This document shows positions 54,053 through 64,000 of a stretch of DNA of 64,000 nt, piece by piece. The position numbers were made by a program, and so were the translations under genes. Numbering within the stretch: the first letter of the stretch is position 1; the number at the start of each line of letters is the position of its first letter. Origin of the DNA: Klebsiella aerogenes (GTDB lineage: Bacteria; Pseudomonadota; Gammaproteobacteria; Enterobacterales; Enterobacteriaceae); contig CP119076.1 of assembly GCA_029027985.1 (NCBI GenBank), forward strand, positions 3,718,422-3,782,421. Reading direction: 5' to 3'. The notes beneath the pieces were generated by a model. The model did no database searches and was not told the origin of the DNA. It saw only the letters and a list, made by a program, of their open reading frames with translations.

Positions 54053-55501
54053 CTATGGGCGATAAACCTTCACGTTGCTAAAGCCCTGCTCGCGCAGATA
54101 CAGCGCCTGCAGACGGCTCATAACGCCACGTTCGCACCACAGTAGCCAGGTTTTGCTCTGATCGAGATTGCCGAACTGCGTGCTTAACTTGTAGAACGGC
54201 AGCGACACCACTTCGACGCCTTCCACTTTCAGCGGCTTATCGTCCTGCTCATCAATAGAACGAATATCGAGAATCACATCATTAGCGCCAAAGCCGCTGA
54301 CGGTTTCCACTTCCACCACGTCCTGCTGCGTTTGCTGAGCGATATCACGAATATCGATGTTATTCGCTTCCTCAACCACTTTCTCAAGGATGCTGAAATC
54401 GAAGTTTTCTTCTTCCGCCTCGATCTTCGCTTTTACCGCTTTGACGGTCGGGCTCTTCGAGATAACGCCGCAATATTCCGGCATCGTACGGGCGAAATCT
54501 TCAGTACCAATTTCACGCGCCAGGTTAATGATGTGCTCTTTATCGTGCGAAATCAGCGGACGCAGAATCAGCGTGTCAGAGACATTATCGATAAGGCGCA
54601 GGTTGGTCAGCGTCTGGCTGGATACCTGGCCCAGCGCTTCGCCGGTCACCAGCGCCTGCACGCCGTAGCGCTCGGCGACTTTCGACGCCGCGCGTACCAT
54701 CATACGTTTGAGCACCACGCCCATCTGGCCGTCATCGACTTTTTCGAGAATTTCGCCAACAACCGGTTCGAAGTTAATGGCCACGAAGCGGACGCGGTGG
54801 GAGCTGCCGAAGCGGTTCCACAGATAGTGCGCGACCTGACGAACGCCGATTTCATGCGCGGCGCCGCCGAGATTAAAGAAGCAGTAGTGTACGCGGCAGC
54901 CGCGACGCATCAGCATATAGCTGGACACGCCAGAGTCGAAACCGCCGGAGATAAGCGACAGCACATCTTCCTGAGTGCCGATAGGGAAGCCGCCGATACC
55001 TTCATAGCGCCCTTTCACCAGCAGCAGGCGATCGTTTTCGATCTCCAGATTCACCGTCACGTCCGGATCGGTGAGTTTCACGCGCGCCGATTCAATGTGC
55101 TGATTCAGGCCGCCGCCGACATAGCGCTCAACCTCAATAGAAGTGAACTCATGTTTACCACGACGCTTCACGCGTACGCAGAAGCTTTTGCCTTCGAGCT
55201 GATCGCGCCACAGCGGTAACGTCTGCTCAAAGATGTTATGCAGCGAGGTGAAAGGAACGTCTTCCACTTCCAGAATATGGTGAATGCCCGGGATGCGGGT
55301 CAGCGCGTCGCGAATAGCCGGACGCTGATTTTCATCTTTCGCGCGAACTTCGATATGATCCCAATGACGAACGACGGCGAGCGTCTCATCATAGTTTTTG
55401 AGAACGTTACGAATGTTCCCGGTTAAAATTTTAATAAAGCGCAACCGCACAGATTGGCTTTTGATGGTGATTTCCGGGAACAATTTAATGATAAACTTCA
55501 T
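54053..55501 (-). CDS. thiI: ThiI, tRNA 4-thiouridine synthetase and thiamin sulfur carrier
   Basis: This 482-residue protein makes s4U8 in tRNA and donates sulfur to thiazole synthesis. Order: NFLD/THUMP RNA-binding part (about 1-165), PP-loop ATPase with [11 protein letters not shown] at about 180, and a rhodanese domain at 400-482 with catalytic Cys456 in TWLLWCERG. The start [16 protein letters not shown] matches E. coli ThiI, which is the same length. It is divergent from xseB (236 bp). Confidence 0.97.
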   Translation of the reverse strand: MKFIIKLFPEITIKSQSVRLRFIKILTGNIRNVLKNYDETLAVVRHWDHIEVRAKDENQRPAIRDALTRIPGIHHILEVEDVPFTSLHNIFEQTLPLWRDQLEGKSFCVRVKRRGKHEFTSIEVERYVGGGLNQHIESARVKLTDPDVTVNLEIENDRLLLVKGRYEGIGGFPIGTQEDVLSLISGGFDSGVSSYMLMRRGCRVHYCFFNLGGAAHEIGVRQVAHYLWNRFGSSHRVRFVAINFEPVVGEILEKVDDGQMGVVLKRMMVRAASKVAERYGVQALVTGEALGQVSSQTLTNLRLIDNVSDTLILRPLISHDKEHIINLAREIGTEDFARTMPEYCGVISKSPTVKAVKAKIEAEEENFDFSILEKVVEEANNIDIRDIAQQTQQDVVEVETVSGFGANDVILDIRSIDEQDDKPLKVEGVEVVSLPFYKLSTQFGNLDQSKTWLLWCERGVMSRLQALYLREQGFSNVKVYRP

Positions 55502-55737
55502 GGCGACAATAGTTCGTTGGCAAGCCCGACGGGGCTTTAAGCAAATAAAGTTGTACAGGCGCGACACAGCGTCTGCATCCAGGGCGCGAAGTATACCATC
55601 ATTGTTCGCTTTTCGCCTGGCATTGCGCGTTTTCGCGAAAATGAATCTGCCGGCATTAACGCCGCGAGTTTGCTTAACCGCCCGACTCCGTTACCATACT
55701 GATAGCCATCGAGACATAACAAGAGTCTATATTCACT

Positions 55738-55980
55738 ATGCCAAAGAAAAATGAGGCCCCGGCCAGCTTTGAGACCGCGTTAGGCGAACTCGAACAGATC
55801 GTTAATCGTCTGGAAAGCGGCGCGCTGCCGCTGGAAGAAGCGCTCAGCGAATTTGAACGCGGCGTGCAACTCGCGCGCCAGGGCCAGGCAAAACTGCAAC
55901 AGGCCGAGCAGCGTGTCCAAATCCTGCTGGCCGATAGCGAAGACGCGCCGCTGACTCCCTTTACGCCGGACGCTGAATAA
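55738..55980 (+). CDS. xseB: Exodeoxyribonuclease VII small subunit XseB
   Basis: This 80-residue helical subunit assembles with XseA into the single-strand-specific ExoVII. It reads [20 protein letters not shown], with a helix-hairpin that contacts XseA ([27 protein letters not shown] in two parts). It abuts ispA with no gap (TAA then ATG), so the two form an operon with dxs. Confidence 0.96.
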   Translation: MPKKNEAPASFETALGELEQIVNRLESGALPLEEALSEFERGVQLARQGQAKLQQAEQRVQILLADSEDAPLTPFTPDAE

Positions 55981-56880
55981 ATGGACTTCCCGCAACAATT
56001 ACAGGCCTGCGTCGCGCAGGCTAATGACGCGCTGCGCCGTTTTATTTCCCCGCTGCCGTTTCAGAACACTCCGCTGGTTGAAGCCATGCACTATGGCGCA
56101 TTATTGGGCGGCAAACGCCTGCGCCCTTTCCTGGTCTACGCCACCGGCGAGATGTTCGGCGTCAGCCGCGCAACGCTGGATGCTCCGGCCGCCGCCGTCG
56201 AATGTATCCACGCCTACTCGCTGATACATGATGACCTGCCGGCGATGGACGATGACGATCTACGCCGCGGTCAGCCAACTTGCCACATTAAGTTTGGCGA
56301 AGCGAATGCGATTCTTGCCGGAGATGCGCTGCAAACGCTGGCATTTTCTATACTGAGTGATACGCCGATGCCGGAAGTGCCGGATCGCGATCGTCTGGCG
56401 ATGGTCTCCGAGCTGGCCCATGCCAGCGGCGTCGCGGGCATGTGCGGCGGTCAGGCGCTGGATCTGGAAGCCGAAGGCCAACACGTAGACCTGCAGGCGC
56501 TTGAGCGCATTCACCGCCATAAAACCGGCGCGTTGATCCGCGCGGCAGTCCGTCTTGGCGCGTTAAGCGCAGGCGAACGTGGTCGTCAGGCCCTGCCGGC
56601 GCTCGATCGCTTTGCAGAAAATATCGGTCTCGCCTTCCAGGTGCAGGATGACATTCTTGATGTGGTGGGTGATACTGCGACCCTTGGCAAACGTCAGGGT
56701 GCCGACCAGCAGTTAGGCAAAAGTACCTATCCGGCGCTGTTGGGACTTGAGCAAGCCCAGCAGAAAGCGCGCGATCTGATTGCCGACGCCCGCCGGGCAT
56801 TAGATGAACTGGCGGCGCAATCGCTGGATACCACGGCACTGGAAGCGCTCGCGAATTACATTATTCAGCGCGATAAATAA
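55981..56880 (+). CDS. ispA: Farnesyl diphosphate synthase IspA
   Basis: This 299-residue all-helical prenyltransferase condenses DMAPP/IPP to geranyl- and farnesyl-PP, precursors of ubiquinone, undecaprenyl-P and heme O. The two Asp-rich motifs are DDLPAMDDDD (about 84-93) and DDILD (near 224). Immediately follows xseB and precedes dxs by 18 bp, so early and middle isoprenoid steps share an operon. E. coli IspA is also 299. Confidence 0.97.
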   Translation: MDFPQQLQACVAQANDALRRFISPLPFQNTPLVEAMHYGALLGGKRLRPFLVYATGEMFGVSRATLDAPAAAVECIHAYSLIHDDLPAMDDDDLRRGQPTCHIKFGEANAILAGDALQTLAFSILSDTPMPEVPDRDRLAMVSELAHASGVAGMCGGQALDLEAEGQHVDLQALERIHRHKTGALIRAAVRLGALSAGERGRQALPALDRFAENIGLAFQVQDDILDVVGDTATLGKRQGADQQLGKSTYPALLGLEQAQQKARDLIADARRALDELAAQSLDTTALEALANYIIQRDK

Positions 56881-56898
56881 ACAATAAATGAGTCTCTG

Positions 56899-58761
56899 AT
56901 GAGTTTTGATATTGCCAAATACCCAACCCTGGCGCTGGTAGATTCCACCCAGGAGTTGCGCTTGTTGCCAAAAGATAGCCTGCCGAAGCTCTGCGATGAG
57001 CTGCGCCGTTATCTTCTGGACAGCGTGAGCCGCTCCAGCGGCCATTTTGCCTCTGGCCTTGGCACGGTTGAACTGACCGTGGCGTTACACTATGTCTATA
57101 ACACGCCTTTCGACCGCTTAATCTGGGACGTTGGCCATCAGGCTTACCCGCACAAAATTCTGACCGGCCGCCGCGATAAAATCGGCACCATCCGGCAGAA
57201 AGGCGGGCTGCATCCATTCCCATGGCGCGGCGAGAGCGAGTATGACGTACTGAGCGTCGGGCACTCCTCTACCTCCATTTCCGCCGGGATCGGGGTGGCG
57301 ATTGCCGCCGAAAAAGAAGGCAAACAGCGGCGTACCGTTTGCGTCATCGGCGATGGTGCCATCACCGCCGGGATGGCGTTTGAGGCGATGAACCACGCGG
57401 GCGATATCAAACCAGACATGCTGGTCGTGCTGAACGACAATGAAATGTCGATTTCAGAAAACGTCGGCGCGCTGAACAACCATCTGGCACAGCTGCTCTC
57501 CGGCAAGCTGTACTCCTCGCTGCGCGAAGGCGGCAAGAAAGTCTTCTCCGGCGTACCGCCGATCAAAGAACTCCTCAAGCGCACCGAAGAGCATATCAAA
57601 GGCATGGTGGTGCCCGGCACGCTGTTTGAAGAGATGGGCTTTAACTATATCGGCCCGGTAGACGGCCACGATGTGCTGGGTCTGGTCAATACGCTGAAGA
57701 ATATGCGCGACCTGAAAGGGCCGCAGTTCCTGCACATCATGACCAAAAAAGGCCGCGGCTATGAACCGGCCGAAAAAGACCCTATTACCTTCCATGCGGT
57801 ACCCAAATTCGATCATACCAGCGGCGTGCTGCCAAAAAGCAGCGGCGGCCTGCCTTCGTATTCAAAAATCTTCGGCGACTGGCTGTGTGAAACCGCCGCC
57901 AAAGACGACAAACTGATGGCGGTCACCCCGGCGATGCGCGAAGGTTCCGGCATGGTCGAGTTTTCGAAGAAATACCCGGATCAATATTTTGATGTCGCGA
58001 TTGCCGAACAGCACGCGGTGACCTTTGCCGCCGGGATGGCGATTGGCGGCTATAAGCCGATCGTGGCGATCTACTCCACCTTCCTGCAGCGCGCTTATGA
58101 TCAGGTGATTCACGATGTCGCCATTCAAAAGCTGCCGGTACTGTTCGCTATCGATCGCGCGGGCATCGTTGGCGCCGACGGCCAGACGCATCAGGGGGCA
58201 TTCGATCTCTCCTTCCTGCGCTGTATCCCGGAGATGGTGATCATGACGCCGAGCGATGAAAACGAATGTCGCCAGATGCTCTACACCGGTTATCACTATA
58301 ACGCCGGGCCTAGCGCCGTACGTTATCCTCGCGGCACCGGTACTGGCGCCGAACTCCAGCCGCTGGCGTCACTGCCGCTCGGCAAAGGCGTGGTAAAACG
58401 TACCGGTGAGAAGGTCGCGATCCTCAATTTCGGCACTCTGCTGTCGGAAGCCGCTCAGGCCGCGGAAAAGCTCAACGCTACGCTGGTCGATATGCGTTTC
58501 GTGAAGCCGCTTGATGACGCGCTGATCCTGCAGCTTGCCGCCGATCACGACACGCTGGTTACGATCGAAGAGAATGCCATCATGGGCGGCGCGGGCAGCG
58601 GCGTGAACGAGCTGCTGATGTCCCACCGCCGCGCGGTGCCGGTGCTGAACATCGGCCTACCGGACTTCTTTATCCCGCAGGGAACTCAGGAAGAAGCTCG
58701 CGCCGACCTCGGCCTGGATGCTGCCGGCATCGAAGCCAAAATCCGCGACTGGTTGGCATAA
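56899..58761 (+). CDS. dxs: 1-deoxy-D-xylulose-5-phosphate synthase Dxs
   Basis: This thiamin-PP-dependent enzyme makes DXP from pyruvate and glyceraldehyde-3-P, the committed step of the MEP pathway and a precursor step for thiamin and pyridoxal. The 620-residue chain has the TPP motif [18 protein letters not shown]... followed by NDNEMSIS. The H-bond Glu is in [14 protein letters not shown], and a transketolase C-domain ends the chain. It is followed by yajO with a long dyad in between. Same length as E. coli Dxs. Confidence 0.98.
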   Translation: MSFDIAKYPTLALVDSTQELRLLPKDSLPKLCDELRRYLLDSVSRSSGHFASGLGTVELTVALHYVYNTPFDRLIWDVGHQAYPHKILTGRRDKIGTIRQKGGLHPFPWRGESEYDVLSVGHSSTSISAGIGVAIAAEKEGKQRRTVCVIGDGAITAGMAFEAMNHAGDIKPDMLVVLNDNEMSISENVGALNNHLAQLLSGKLYSSLREGGKKVFSGVPPIKELLKRTEEHIKGMVVPGTLFEEMGFNYIGPVDGHDVLGLVNTLKNMRDLKGPQFLHIMTKKGRGYEPAEKDPITFHAVPKFDHTSGVLPKSSGGLPSYSKIFGDWLCETAAKDDKLMAVTPAMREGSGMVEFSKKYPDQYFDVAIAEQHAVTFAAGMAIGGYKPIVAIYSTFLQRAYDQVIHDVAIQKLPVLFAIDRAGIVGADGQTHQGAFDLSFLRCIPEMVIMTPSDENECRQMLYTGYHYNAGPSAVRYPRGTGTGAELQPLASLPLGKGVVKRTGEKVAILNFGTLLSEAAQAAEKLNATLVDMRFVKPLDDALILQLAADHDTLVTIEENAIMGGAGSGVNELLMSHRRAVPVLNIGLPDFFIPQGTQEEARADLGLDAAGIEAKIRDWLA

Positions 58762-58771
58762 TTGCCTGTAT

Positions 58772-58817
58772 CGCTCCTGCTATGCTTAAAGGATACCCTT
58801 TAACAGTAGCAGGAGCG
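58772..58817 (+). promoter_or_regulatory. Long dyad enclosing the yajO ribosome-binding site
   Basis: CGCTCCTGCTA (58772-58782) and TAGCAGGAGCG (58807-58817) pair perfectly over 11 bp. A nested TTAAAGG/CCTTTAA stem with an ATAC loop continues it. The AGGAG Shine-Dalgarno of yajO (ATG 58822) is inside the outer arm. The dyad begins 10 bp past the dxs stop, so a ribosome finishing dxs could open it. Confidence 0.7.
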
Positions 58818-58821
58818 TCTT

Positions 58822-59796
58822 ATGCACTATATCCCTCTTGGCGATACCCACCTCCGCGTTTCCCGGCTTTGTCTCGGCTGTATGACCTTCGGCGAACCAG
58901 ACCGCGGCAATCACGCCTGGACGCTCCCTGAAGAGAGCAGTCGCCCGCTGATTAAACATGCGCTGGAAGGCGGAATTAACTTCTTTGATACCTCGAACAA
59001 CTACTCCGACGGCAGCAGCGAGGAGATCCTCGGCCGAGCGCTACGCGAATACGCTCGCCGCGATTCGGTGATCGTCGCCACCAAGGTCTATCACCAGGTC
59101 GGCGACCTGCCGCAGGGGCTTTCACGCGCGCAGATTATGCGATCCATCGACGATAGCCTGCACCGCCTGGGAATGGACTATGTCGATCTACTGCAAATCC
59201 ATCGCTGGGATTACGCCACGCCAATAGAAGAAACGCTGGAGGCGCTCAGTGACGTCGTACGGACAGGGAAAGCACGTTACATCGGCGCATCGTCGATGCA
59301 CGCCCGGCAGTTCGCACAGGCGCTCGCGCTGCAGGAACAAAACAACTGGGCGCGTTTCGTCACCATGCAGGATCATTACAACCTGATTTACCGCGAAGAA
59401 GAAAACGAGATGCTGCCGTTGTGTCATCGTAAAGGTATTGCGGTGATGCCGTGGAGCCCGCTGGCGCGTGGACGCCTGACGCGTCCATGGGGAGAAACCA
59501 CCGCACGGCTGGTTTCGGACGAATTCGGCAAGTCGCTGTATAGCGCCACCGACGCGAATGATGAACAAATCGCCGGGAAACTGGAGGAAGTGGCAGAGGA
59601 AGTCGAGGCCAACCGTGCGCAGGTAGCGCTGGCCTGGCTATTAAGTAAGCCCGGCGTGGCTGCGCCGATTATCGGCGCCTCCCGTCAGGAGCAGTTGGAT
59701 GAGCTCCTGCATGCCATCGACTTAACGCTGACGCCGGAACAGATTGAGAAACTGGAGGCGCCCTATCAGCCCCACCCGATTGTCGGCTTCAAATAG
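58822..59796 (+). CDS. yajO: YajO, aldo-keto reductase
   Basis: This 324-residue NADP(H)-dependent (beta/alpha)8 aldo-keto reductase (AKR family) has catalytic residues in FFDTSNNYSDGSSEEILGRAL (Asp/Tyr), VIVATKV (Lys) and LLQIHRWD (His). Cofactor-binding part: PIIGASRQEQLDELL. In E. coli it has been linked to ribulose 5-phosphate to DXP conversion as a bypass of Dxs, which suits its place after dxs; this role is genetic, not structural evidence. It is convergent with pgpA. Confidence 0.94.
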   Translation: MHYIPLGDTHLRVSRLCLGCMTFGEPDRGNHAWTLPEESSRPLIKHALEGGINFFDTSNNYSDGSSEEILGRALREYARRDSVIVATKVYHQVGDLPQGLSRAQIMRSIDDSLHRLGMDYVDLLQIHRWDYATPIEETLEALSDVVRTGKARYIGASSMHARQFAQALALQEQNNWARFVTMQDHYNLIYREEENEMLPLCHRKGIAVMPWSPLARGRLTRPWGETTARLVSDEFGKSLYSATDANDEQIAGKLEEVAEEVEANRAQVALAWLLSKPGVAAPIIGASRQEQLDELLHAIDLTLTPEQIEKLEAPYQPHPIVGFK

Positions 59797-59813
59797 CGCC
59801 CGCGGCGAAATGC

Positions 59814-59835
59814 AAAACCCCGGCAATGCCGGGGT
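59814..59835 (-). terminator. Terminator of the pgpA operon (and yajO)
   Basis: ACCCCGGC/GCCGGGGT, loop AAT, with four T on the minus strand; on the plus strand only a weak T tail. Confidence 0.8.
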
Positions 59836-59842
59836 CTGTGCC

Positions 59843-60349
59843 TTAGATAAGGCCTATCGGCCAATGATGGCCAATCAGGTACAACACGCCCGCGGAGATC
59901 ACCCCAGCGACGATATCATCGACCATAATCCCCATACCACCGTGGATATTGCGGTCAAACCAGCGGATCGGCCACGGCTTCCACATATCAAAGATGCGGA
60001 AAATAACGAAGCCGGCTACCACCCACTGCCAGTCCATCGTCGGTAGCGCCATCAGGGTGATCCACATCCCGACAAACTCGTCCCAGACGATGCTGCCGTG
60101 GTCGTGGGCTCCCATATCTTTGGCCGTTCGGTGACACAAATAGACGCCGATGCAGATGCTCATCATCACCACCAGCGAATAGAGCTGCCAGGGAAGAAAT
60201 GTCATCAGATACCAGAAAGGAATCGCCGCCAGCGAGCCCATCGTACCCGGCACTACCGGGCTAAGGCCGCTACCGAAGCCGGTCGCCAGCAGATGCCAGG
60301 GATTACGCATATTGAGGCGGCTTTTGGCCTCGTCTTTACTCCGTGCCAA
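59843..60349 (-). CDS. pgpA: Phosphatidylglycerophosphatase A PgpA
   Basis: This 168-residue inner-membrane lipid phosphatase converts phosphatidylglycerol phosphate to phosphatidylglycerol. It has about four membrane helices. Conserved parts: [34 protein letters not shown] and [21 protein letters not shown] in order. The start is unusual: the best-placed codon is TTG at 60349 ([10 protein letters not shown]), 14 bp inside thiL; internal [11 protein letters not shown] would shorten it by 13 residues. Operon order nusB-thiL-pgpA is conserved. Confidence 0.93.
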   Translation of the reverse strand: MARSKDEAKSRLNMRNPWHLLATGFGSGLSPVVPGTMGSLAAIPFWYLMTFLPWQLYSLVVMMSICIGVYLCHRTAKDMGAHDHGSIVWDEFVGMWITLMALPTMDWQWVVAGFVIFRIFDMWKPWPIRWFDRNIHGGMGIMVDDIVAGVISAGVLYLIGHHWPIGLI

Positions 60350-61313
60350 AATGATCGTACCCCTTTAAATCCAATTTAATCGGCTTACCTTCCCGGATAA
60401 ACTGCAGTCCATCGGCTTCCGCCACAATCTGGCCGATACAGGTAAAGCGCGCGCCAAGCTGGCCAATAGCGACATCCAGCGCCCCGCGGTTCAGCTCAGG
60501 CACGGTAAAGCACAGTTCATAATCTTCGCCGCCGGAGAGCGCCCAGCGCAACGCCTGCTCGGGATCGACCTGGCGTAGCATCGCATCGGAGTACGGCATC
60601 GCGTCGAGATCGATGCGCGCGCCGCAGTTGCTGGCCTTCAGAATATGACCTAAATCGGAAATCAGACCGTCAGAGAGATCGATTGCCGAATTCGCCAGAT
60701 CGCGCAGCGCCTGCCCCTGCAGGACGCGCGGCATCGGACGTAAATGACGCGCCAGCAGATAATCGGCATCGGCCGGAGAATCAACCGTCAGCCGGTCTTG
60801 TAAAATGGCCAGTCCCGCGGCGCTATCGCCCGGCGTACCGGTAACATAAATCCAGTCACCCGGTTTAGCCCCGGAACGTTTCATCGCGCGGCCCGGCGGT
60901 ACAAAGCCATGGATACCCAGCGTCATCGACAACGGCCCGCGGGTGGTGTCGCCGCCGATCAACTGCATATCATAATAGTTAAGCTGGACGAACAGGCTGT
61001 CGCTGAAGGCTTCCAGCCATGCTTCGTCGGCTTCCGGTAAGGTGAGCGCCAGCGTGAGCCACGCCGGTTCCGCGCCCATTGCCGCCAGATCGCTCAGGTT
61101 CACCGCCAGCGCTTTATACGCCAGATCGGCAGGATCGATATCGGCTAAAAAGTGATTGCCCGCCACCAGGGTGTCGGTGCTGATTGCCAGCGTTTTTTTC
61201 TCGGGGATATTCAGGAGCGCGCAGTCATCGCCGATGCCGGTTTCAACATCAAGGCGGGCGCTTTTAACGCGATCAAAATAACGGGCAATCAGGGAAAATT
61301 CGCCGCATGCCAT
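60336..61313 (-). CDS. thiL: Thiamin-monophosphate kinase ThiL
   Basis: This 325-residue ATP-dependent kinase makes thiamin pyrophosphate, the active cofactor, from thiamin monophosphate (needed by Dxs, among others). AIR synthase-like two-domain fold: [17 protein letters not shown] near the N-terminus, [14 protein letters not shown], and [13 protein letters not shown]. coli ThiL is 325. It lies 73 bp after nusB and overlaps pgpA by 14 bp. Confidence 0.97.
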   Translation of the reverse strand: MACGEFSLIARYFDRVKSARLDVETGIGDDCALLNIPEKKTLAISTDTLVAGNHFLADIDPADLAYKALAVNLSDLAAMGAEPAWLTLALTLPEADEAWLEAFSDSLFVQLNYYDMQLIGGDTTRGPLSMTLGIHGFVPPGRAMKRSGAKPGDWIYVTGTPGDSAAGLAILQDRLTVDSPADADYLLARHLRPMPRVLQGQALRDLANSAIDLSDGLISDLGHILKASNCGARIDLDAMPYSDAMLRQVDPEQALRWALSGGEDYELCFTVPELNRGALDVAIGQLGARFTCIGQIVAEADGLQFIREGKPIKLDLKGYDHFGTE

Positions 61314-61341
61314 ACGTTATGCCTCAGCAAAGAAAAGAATA

Positions 61342-61381
61342 AGGCCGGGTTCGCAGGATGACATCCCGCAAAGCCCGGCCT
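61342..61381 (-). other. Intercistronic hairpin between nusB and thiL
   Basis: AGGCCGGG/CCCGGCCT outer stem and GGATG/CATCC inner stem give a GC-rich structure in the 73-bp space. There is no T run. It may be an mRNA-processing or stabilising element, or a single REP-like palindrome. Confidence 0.5.
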
Positions 61382-61386
61382 GGAGT

Positions 61387-61806
61387 TTACTTTTTGTGGG
61401 GACGAATTACCGGGGCTGCTTTATCCAGCACGCCGTTGACAAACTTATGGCTATCTTCAGCGCCGAAGGTCTTCGCCAGTTCGATAGCTTCGTTGATGGC
61501 CACTTTGTACGGCACATCGTCACGCTTCGACAGCTCAAACAGCGCGATACGCAGTACCGCTTTTTCTACCTGACCCAGCTCTTCCAGTTGGCGGGACAGG
61601 TATGGCTTCATCAGACCGTCGAGGTACGCGCTGTTAGTCGCCACTCCGGACAGCAGTTCACGGAAATACAGAACGTCTACATCTTTTACATCCTGTTCCG
61701 CCAGGAACTGGTATTCAACATCAGCGATGTCGTTCTGGGACAACTGCCAGGAGTAGAGCGCCTGGACGGCACACTCACGGGCGCGGCGACGAGCAGCAGG
61801 TTTCAC
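61387..61806 (-). CDS. nusB: NusB, transcription antitermination factor
   Basis: This 139-residue all-helical RNA-binding protein forms a dimer with NusE (S10) on the boxA RNA and supports rRNA antitermination. It begins [20 protein letters not shown] (Arg-rich RNA-binding helix) and ends [17 protein letters not shown]. It is identical in length to E. coli NusB. Downstream of ribE by 21 bp. Confidence 0.98.
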   Translation of the reverse strand: MKPAARRRARECAVQALYSWQLSQNDIADVEYQFLAEQDVKDVDVLYFRELLSGVATNSAYLDGLMKPYLSRQLEELGQVEKAVLRIALFELSKRDDVPYKVAINEAIELAKTFGAEDSHKFVNGVLDKAAPVIRPHKK

Positions 61807-61827
61807 GGAATTCCCCTTACAAAAAAA

Positions 61828-62298
61828 TCAGGCCTTGATGGCTTTCAATACGTTAATCATTTCCAGCGCGGTCAGCGCGGCTTCTGCGCCTTTGTTACCC
61901 GCTTTGGTGCCAGCGCGTTCGATGGCTTGTTCAATACTTTCAGTGGTCAAAACACCAAAGGCTACCGGGATTTCGCTGTCCTGAGCGACGTGCGCCAGGC
62001 CATTGCTTGCACCGCCAGCCACATATTCGAAGTGGGCGGTACCGCCGCGAATCACCGTACCCAGCGCGATCACCGCGTCATACTTACCGGTTTTCGCCAG
62101 TGCGCCAGCCGCCAGCGGCAGCTCATACGCGCCTGGAACCCAAACAACGGTGATATTTTCATCTTTTACCTGACCAATGCGTTTCAGGGCGTCAATCGCG
62201 CCTTCCAGCAGGCTGTCATTGATAAAGTTGTTGAAACGCGCAATGGTGATGGCGACGCGAGCGTCCGGGGTAGCAACGTTAGCTTCAATAATGTTCAT
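61828..62298 (-). CDS. ribE: 6,7-dimethyl-8-ribityllumazine synthase RibE (RibH)
   Basis: This penultimate enzyme of riboflavin synthesis forms a 60-subunit icosahedron. The 156-residue sequence has the signature [32 protein letters not shown] (substrate-binding) and the catalytic His in the latter. The E. coli gene name here is ribE (ribH elsewhere). Operon position: nrdR-ribD-ribE-nusB. Confidence 0.97.
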
Positions 62299-62385
62299 AC
62301 TCTTCCTTCGGGTTCATGTGCCCCGCAAGGGGGGCGGATTTTATCATAATATTCTGGGCGCTGCTTCCTAATAATCAGGAAAGCA

Positions 62386-63489
62386 TCACGCAGTCGTTAA
62401 ATGCAGGCAGACATCCGGGCCAACCTGGCGTATCTCGTTGAAGGTGAAATGGGGCGCCTCACTCAGTTTCTCAAGCCCCGGCAGCGCGCATAAACCACGC
62501 GCGTCGCTTCCTAACAGTTTAGGCGCAATGTAGACGATAAGCTCATCCACCAATCCGGCCTGCAGCAATGCACCGGCCAACGTCGGCCCCGCTTCCACCC
62601 AAATGCTATTCACCTGCTGTTTACCGAGCTGCATCATCAGCACCACCAGGTCGAGATGGCCGTTATGTTCCGGCACCAGCAAGGTACGCACATTTTCCGG
62701 CCATTGACGTTCATCAGCGCGCGTGCGGGCAAACAACGTTTCCCCGTCCTGCTGTACGATACGGTGCTCCGGCGTCACGCGATTTTGACTATCGATGACA
62801 ACACGCAGCGGCTGACGCAGATGCTCCTGCGGATAGAGAGCCTGAGTGTCAGCGCTCAGCTCCTGCCAGCGCACGGTCAGCGCGGGATCGTCTGCCAGCA
62901 CCGTCGCGCTAGTAGTGAGAATCGCGTGGCTCTGCGCGCGCAGACGCTGCACGTCGCGTCGCGCCTGCGGCGAGGTAATCCACTGGCTTTCGCCGTTAGC
63001 CATCGCCGTACGGCCATCAAGCGAAGCGCCCATTTTCAGTTGAATCCACGGAAAGCCGGTACGCATCCGTTTCAGAAAGCCCTTATTCAGCGCTTCCGCT
63101 TCATTCATCATCAGCCCGTGACTGACTTCAACGCCCGCCTGCTGCAGGCGGTACAAGCCGCGGCCCGCCACCTGCGGATTCGGGTCCTGCATCGCGGCGA
63201 TCACGCGCGCTACGCCTGCGGCGATCAATGCGTCACAGCACGGCGGTGTGCGCCCATGGTGGCTGCAGGGTTCTAGCGTGACGTAGGCGGTCGCGCCTTT
63301 GGCTTTGTCGCCGGCCATACGCAACGCGTGTACTTCAGCGTGCGGCTCACCGGCCCGATAGTGAAAGCCCTCGCCGACGATCTCGCCGTCTTTTACGATC
63401 ACGCAGCCGACGTTCGGGTTAGGATGGGTGGTAAAGCGTCCGCGCGCAGCAAGCTTCAGCGCTCGCGCCATGTACATTTCGTCCTGCAT
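62386..63489 (-). CDS. ribD: Bifunctional pyrimidine deaminase/reductase RibD
   Basis: This 367-residue enzyme does the second and third steps of riboflavin synthesis. The N-terminal deaminase (about 1-145) binds zinc with His50/Glu52 (PHAEVHAL) and Cys75/Cys84 (PCSHHGRTPPC). The C-terminal NADPH reductase (150-367) has SLDGRTAMANGES and the helix-strand signature WVEAGPTLAGALLQAG. E. coli RibD is 367. It starts 3 bp after the nrdR stop. Confidence 0.97.
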   Translation of the reverse strand: MQDEMYMARALKLAARGRFTTHPNPNVGCVIVKDGEIVGEGFHYRAGEPHAEVHALRMAGDKAKGATAYVTLEPCSHHGRTPPCCDALIAAGVARVIAAMQDPNPQVAGRGLYRLQQAGVEVSHGLMMNEAEALNKGFLKRMRTGFPWIQLKMGASLDGRTAMANGESQWITSPQARRDVQRLRAQSHAILTTSATVLADDPALTVRWQELSADTQALYPQEHLRQPLRVVIDSQNRVTPEHRIVQQDGETLFARTRADERQWPENVRTLLVPEHNGHLDLVVLMMQLGKQQVNSIWVEAGPTLAGALLQAGLVDELIVYIAPKLLGSDARGLCALPGLEKLSEAPHFTFNEIRQVGPDVCLHLTTA

Positions 63490-63492
63490 GGC

Positions 63493-63978
<486 letters not shown>

Positions 63979-64000
63979 TTACCCTGAAGTCTGCGGACTA

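Noticed and set aside
61342-61381. Rho-independent terminator between nusB and thiL
   Set aside because: The hairpin is strong but lacks a T run and sits inside a conserved operon.

Overview
The window is chromosomal backbone DNA from a member of the Enterobacteriaceae. Almost every long gene matches an Escherichia coli K-12 counterpart in product, length and order, from mscK through acrRAB, hha, ffs, tesB, amtB-glnK, mdlAB, lon-clpXP-tig, cyoABCDE, thiI and dxs to nusB-ribED-nrdR. It is not E. coli. Several genes sit where K-12 has none (two MocR-type regulators with divergent partners, the rpmE2-rpmJ2 pair, cdsH), and the repeats (an ERIC element and a 122-bp REP-type tandem array) together with the GC-rich codon usage suggest a Klebsiella/Raoultella/Enterobacter-like genus. 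That genus assignment is inference. There are no tRNA genes, rRNA genes, prophages, complete insertion sequences or CRISPR arrays.

Layout. 1-7150: mscK (cut by the window edge), acrR and the divergent acrAB efflux operon, with an AcrR operator and a MarA/SoxS/Rob box. 7151-17750: tomB-hha, maa, ylaC, then an accessory stretch with a MocR regulator and divergent GNAT enzyme, Zur-boxed rpmE2-rpmJ2, pdeB, ybaA, a yczE/yczR pair, an unassigned RHH-like gene pair and the 4.5S RNA gene. 17750-22800: a small secreted Cys-paired protein, an unknown 132-residue protein, atl, ybaY, tesB and amtB-glnK, with a sigma54 promoter, an NtrC enhancer and an ERIC element between them. 22800-32400: mdlAB-decR, divergent cdsH, cof, ybaE, queC, the repeat array and fadM. 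32400-42400: ybaV, ppiD, hupB, lon, clpX, clpP, tig and bolA, all on the minus strand, with heat-shock promoters before lon and clpP. 42700-50170: yajG-ampG and the cytochrome bo3 operon cyoABCDE. 50300-64000: yajR, yajQ, panE-yajL, thiI, xseB-ispA-dxs-yajO, pgpA-thiL-nusB-ribE-ribD-nrdR.

Functional themes are drug efflux, nitrogen sensing (GlnK/AmtB), cysteine detoxification (DecR/CdsH), ATP-dependent proteolysis and folding (Lon, ClpXP, trigger factor, PpiD), aerobic respiration (bo3 oxidase and heme O synthase), and cofactor/isoprenoid synthesis (Dxs, IspA, ThiI, ThiL, RibD, RibE, PanE).

No wholly new multi-gene system could be demonstrated. The least explained items are: an ERIC element that appears to have inserted into the loop of the mdlB terminator, lengthening the glnK enhancer-promoter distance; a long dyad enclosing the yajO ribosome-binding site; a RHH-like two-gene operon; a secreted 79-residue protein with two CX6C units; a candidate small RNA upstream of pdeB; and the remnant of an SRPBCC-like gene after yajL.
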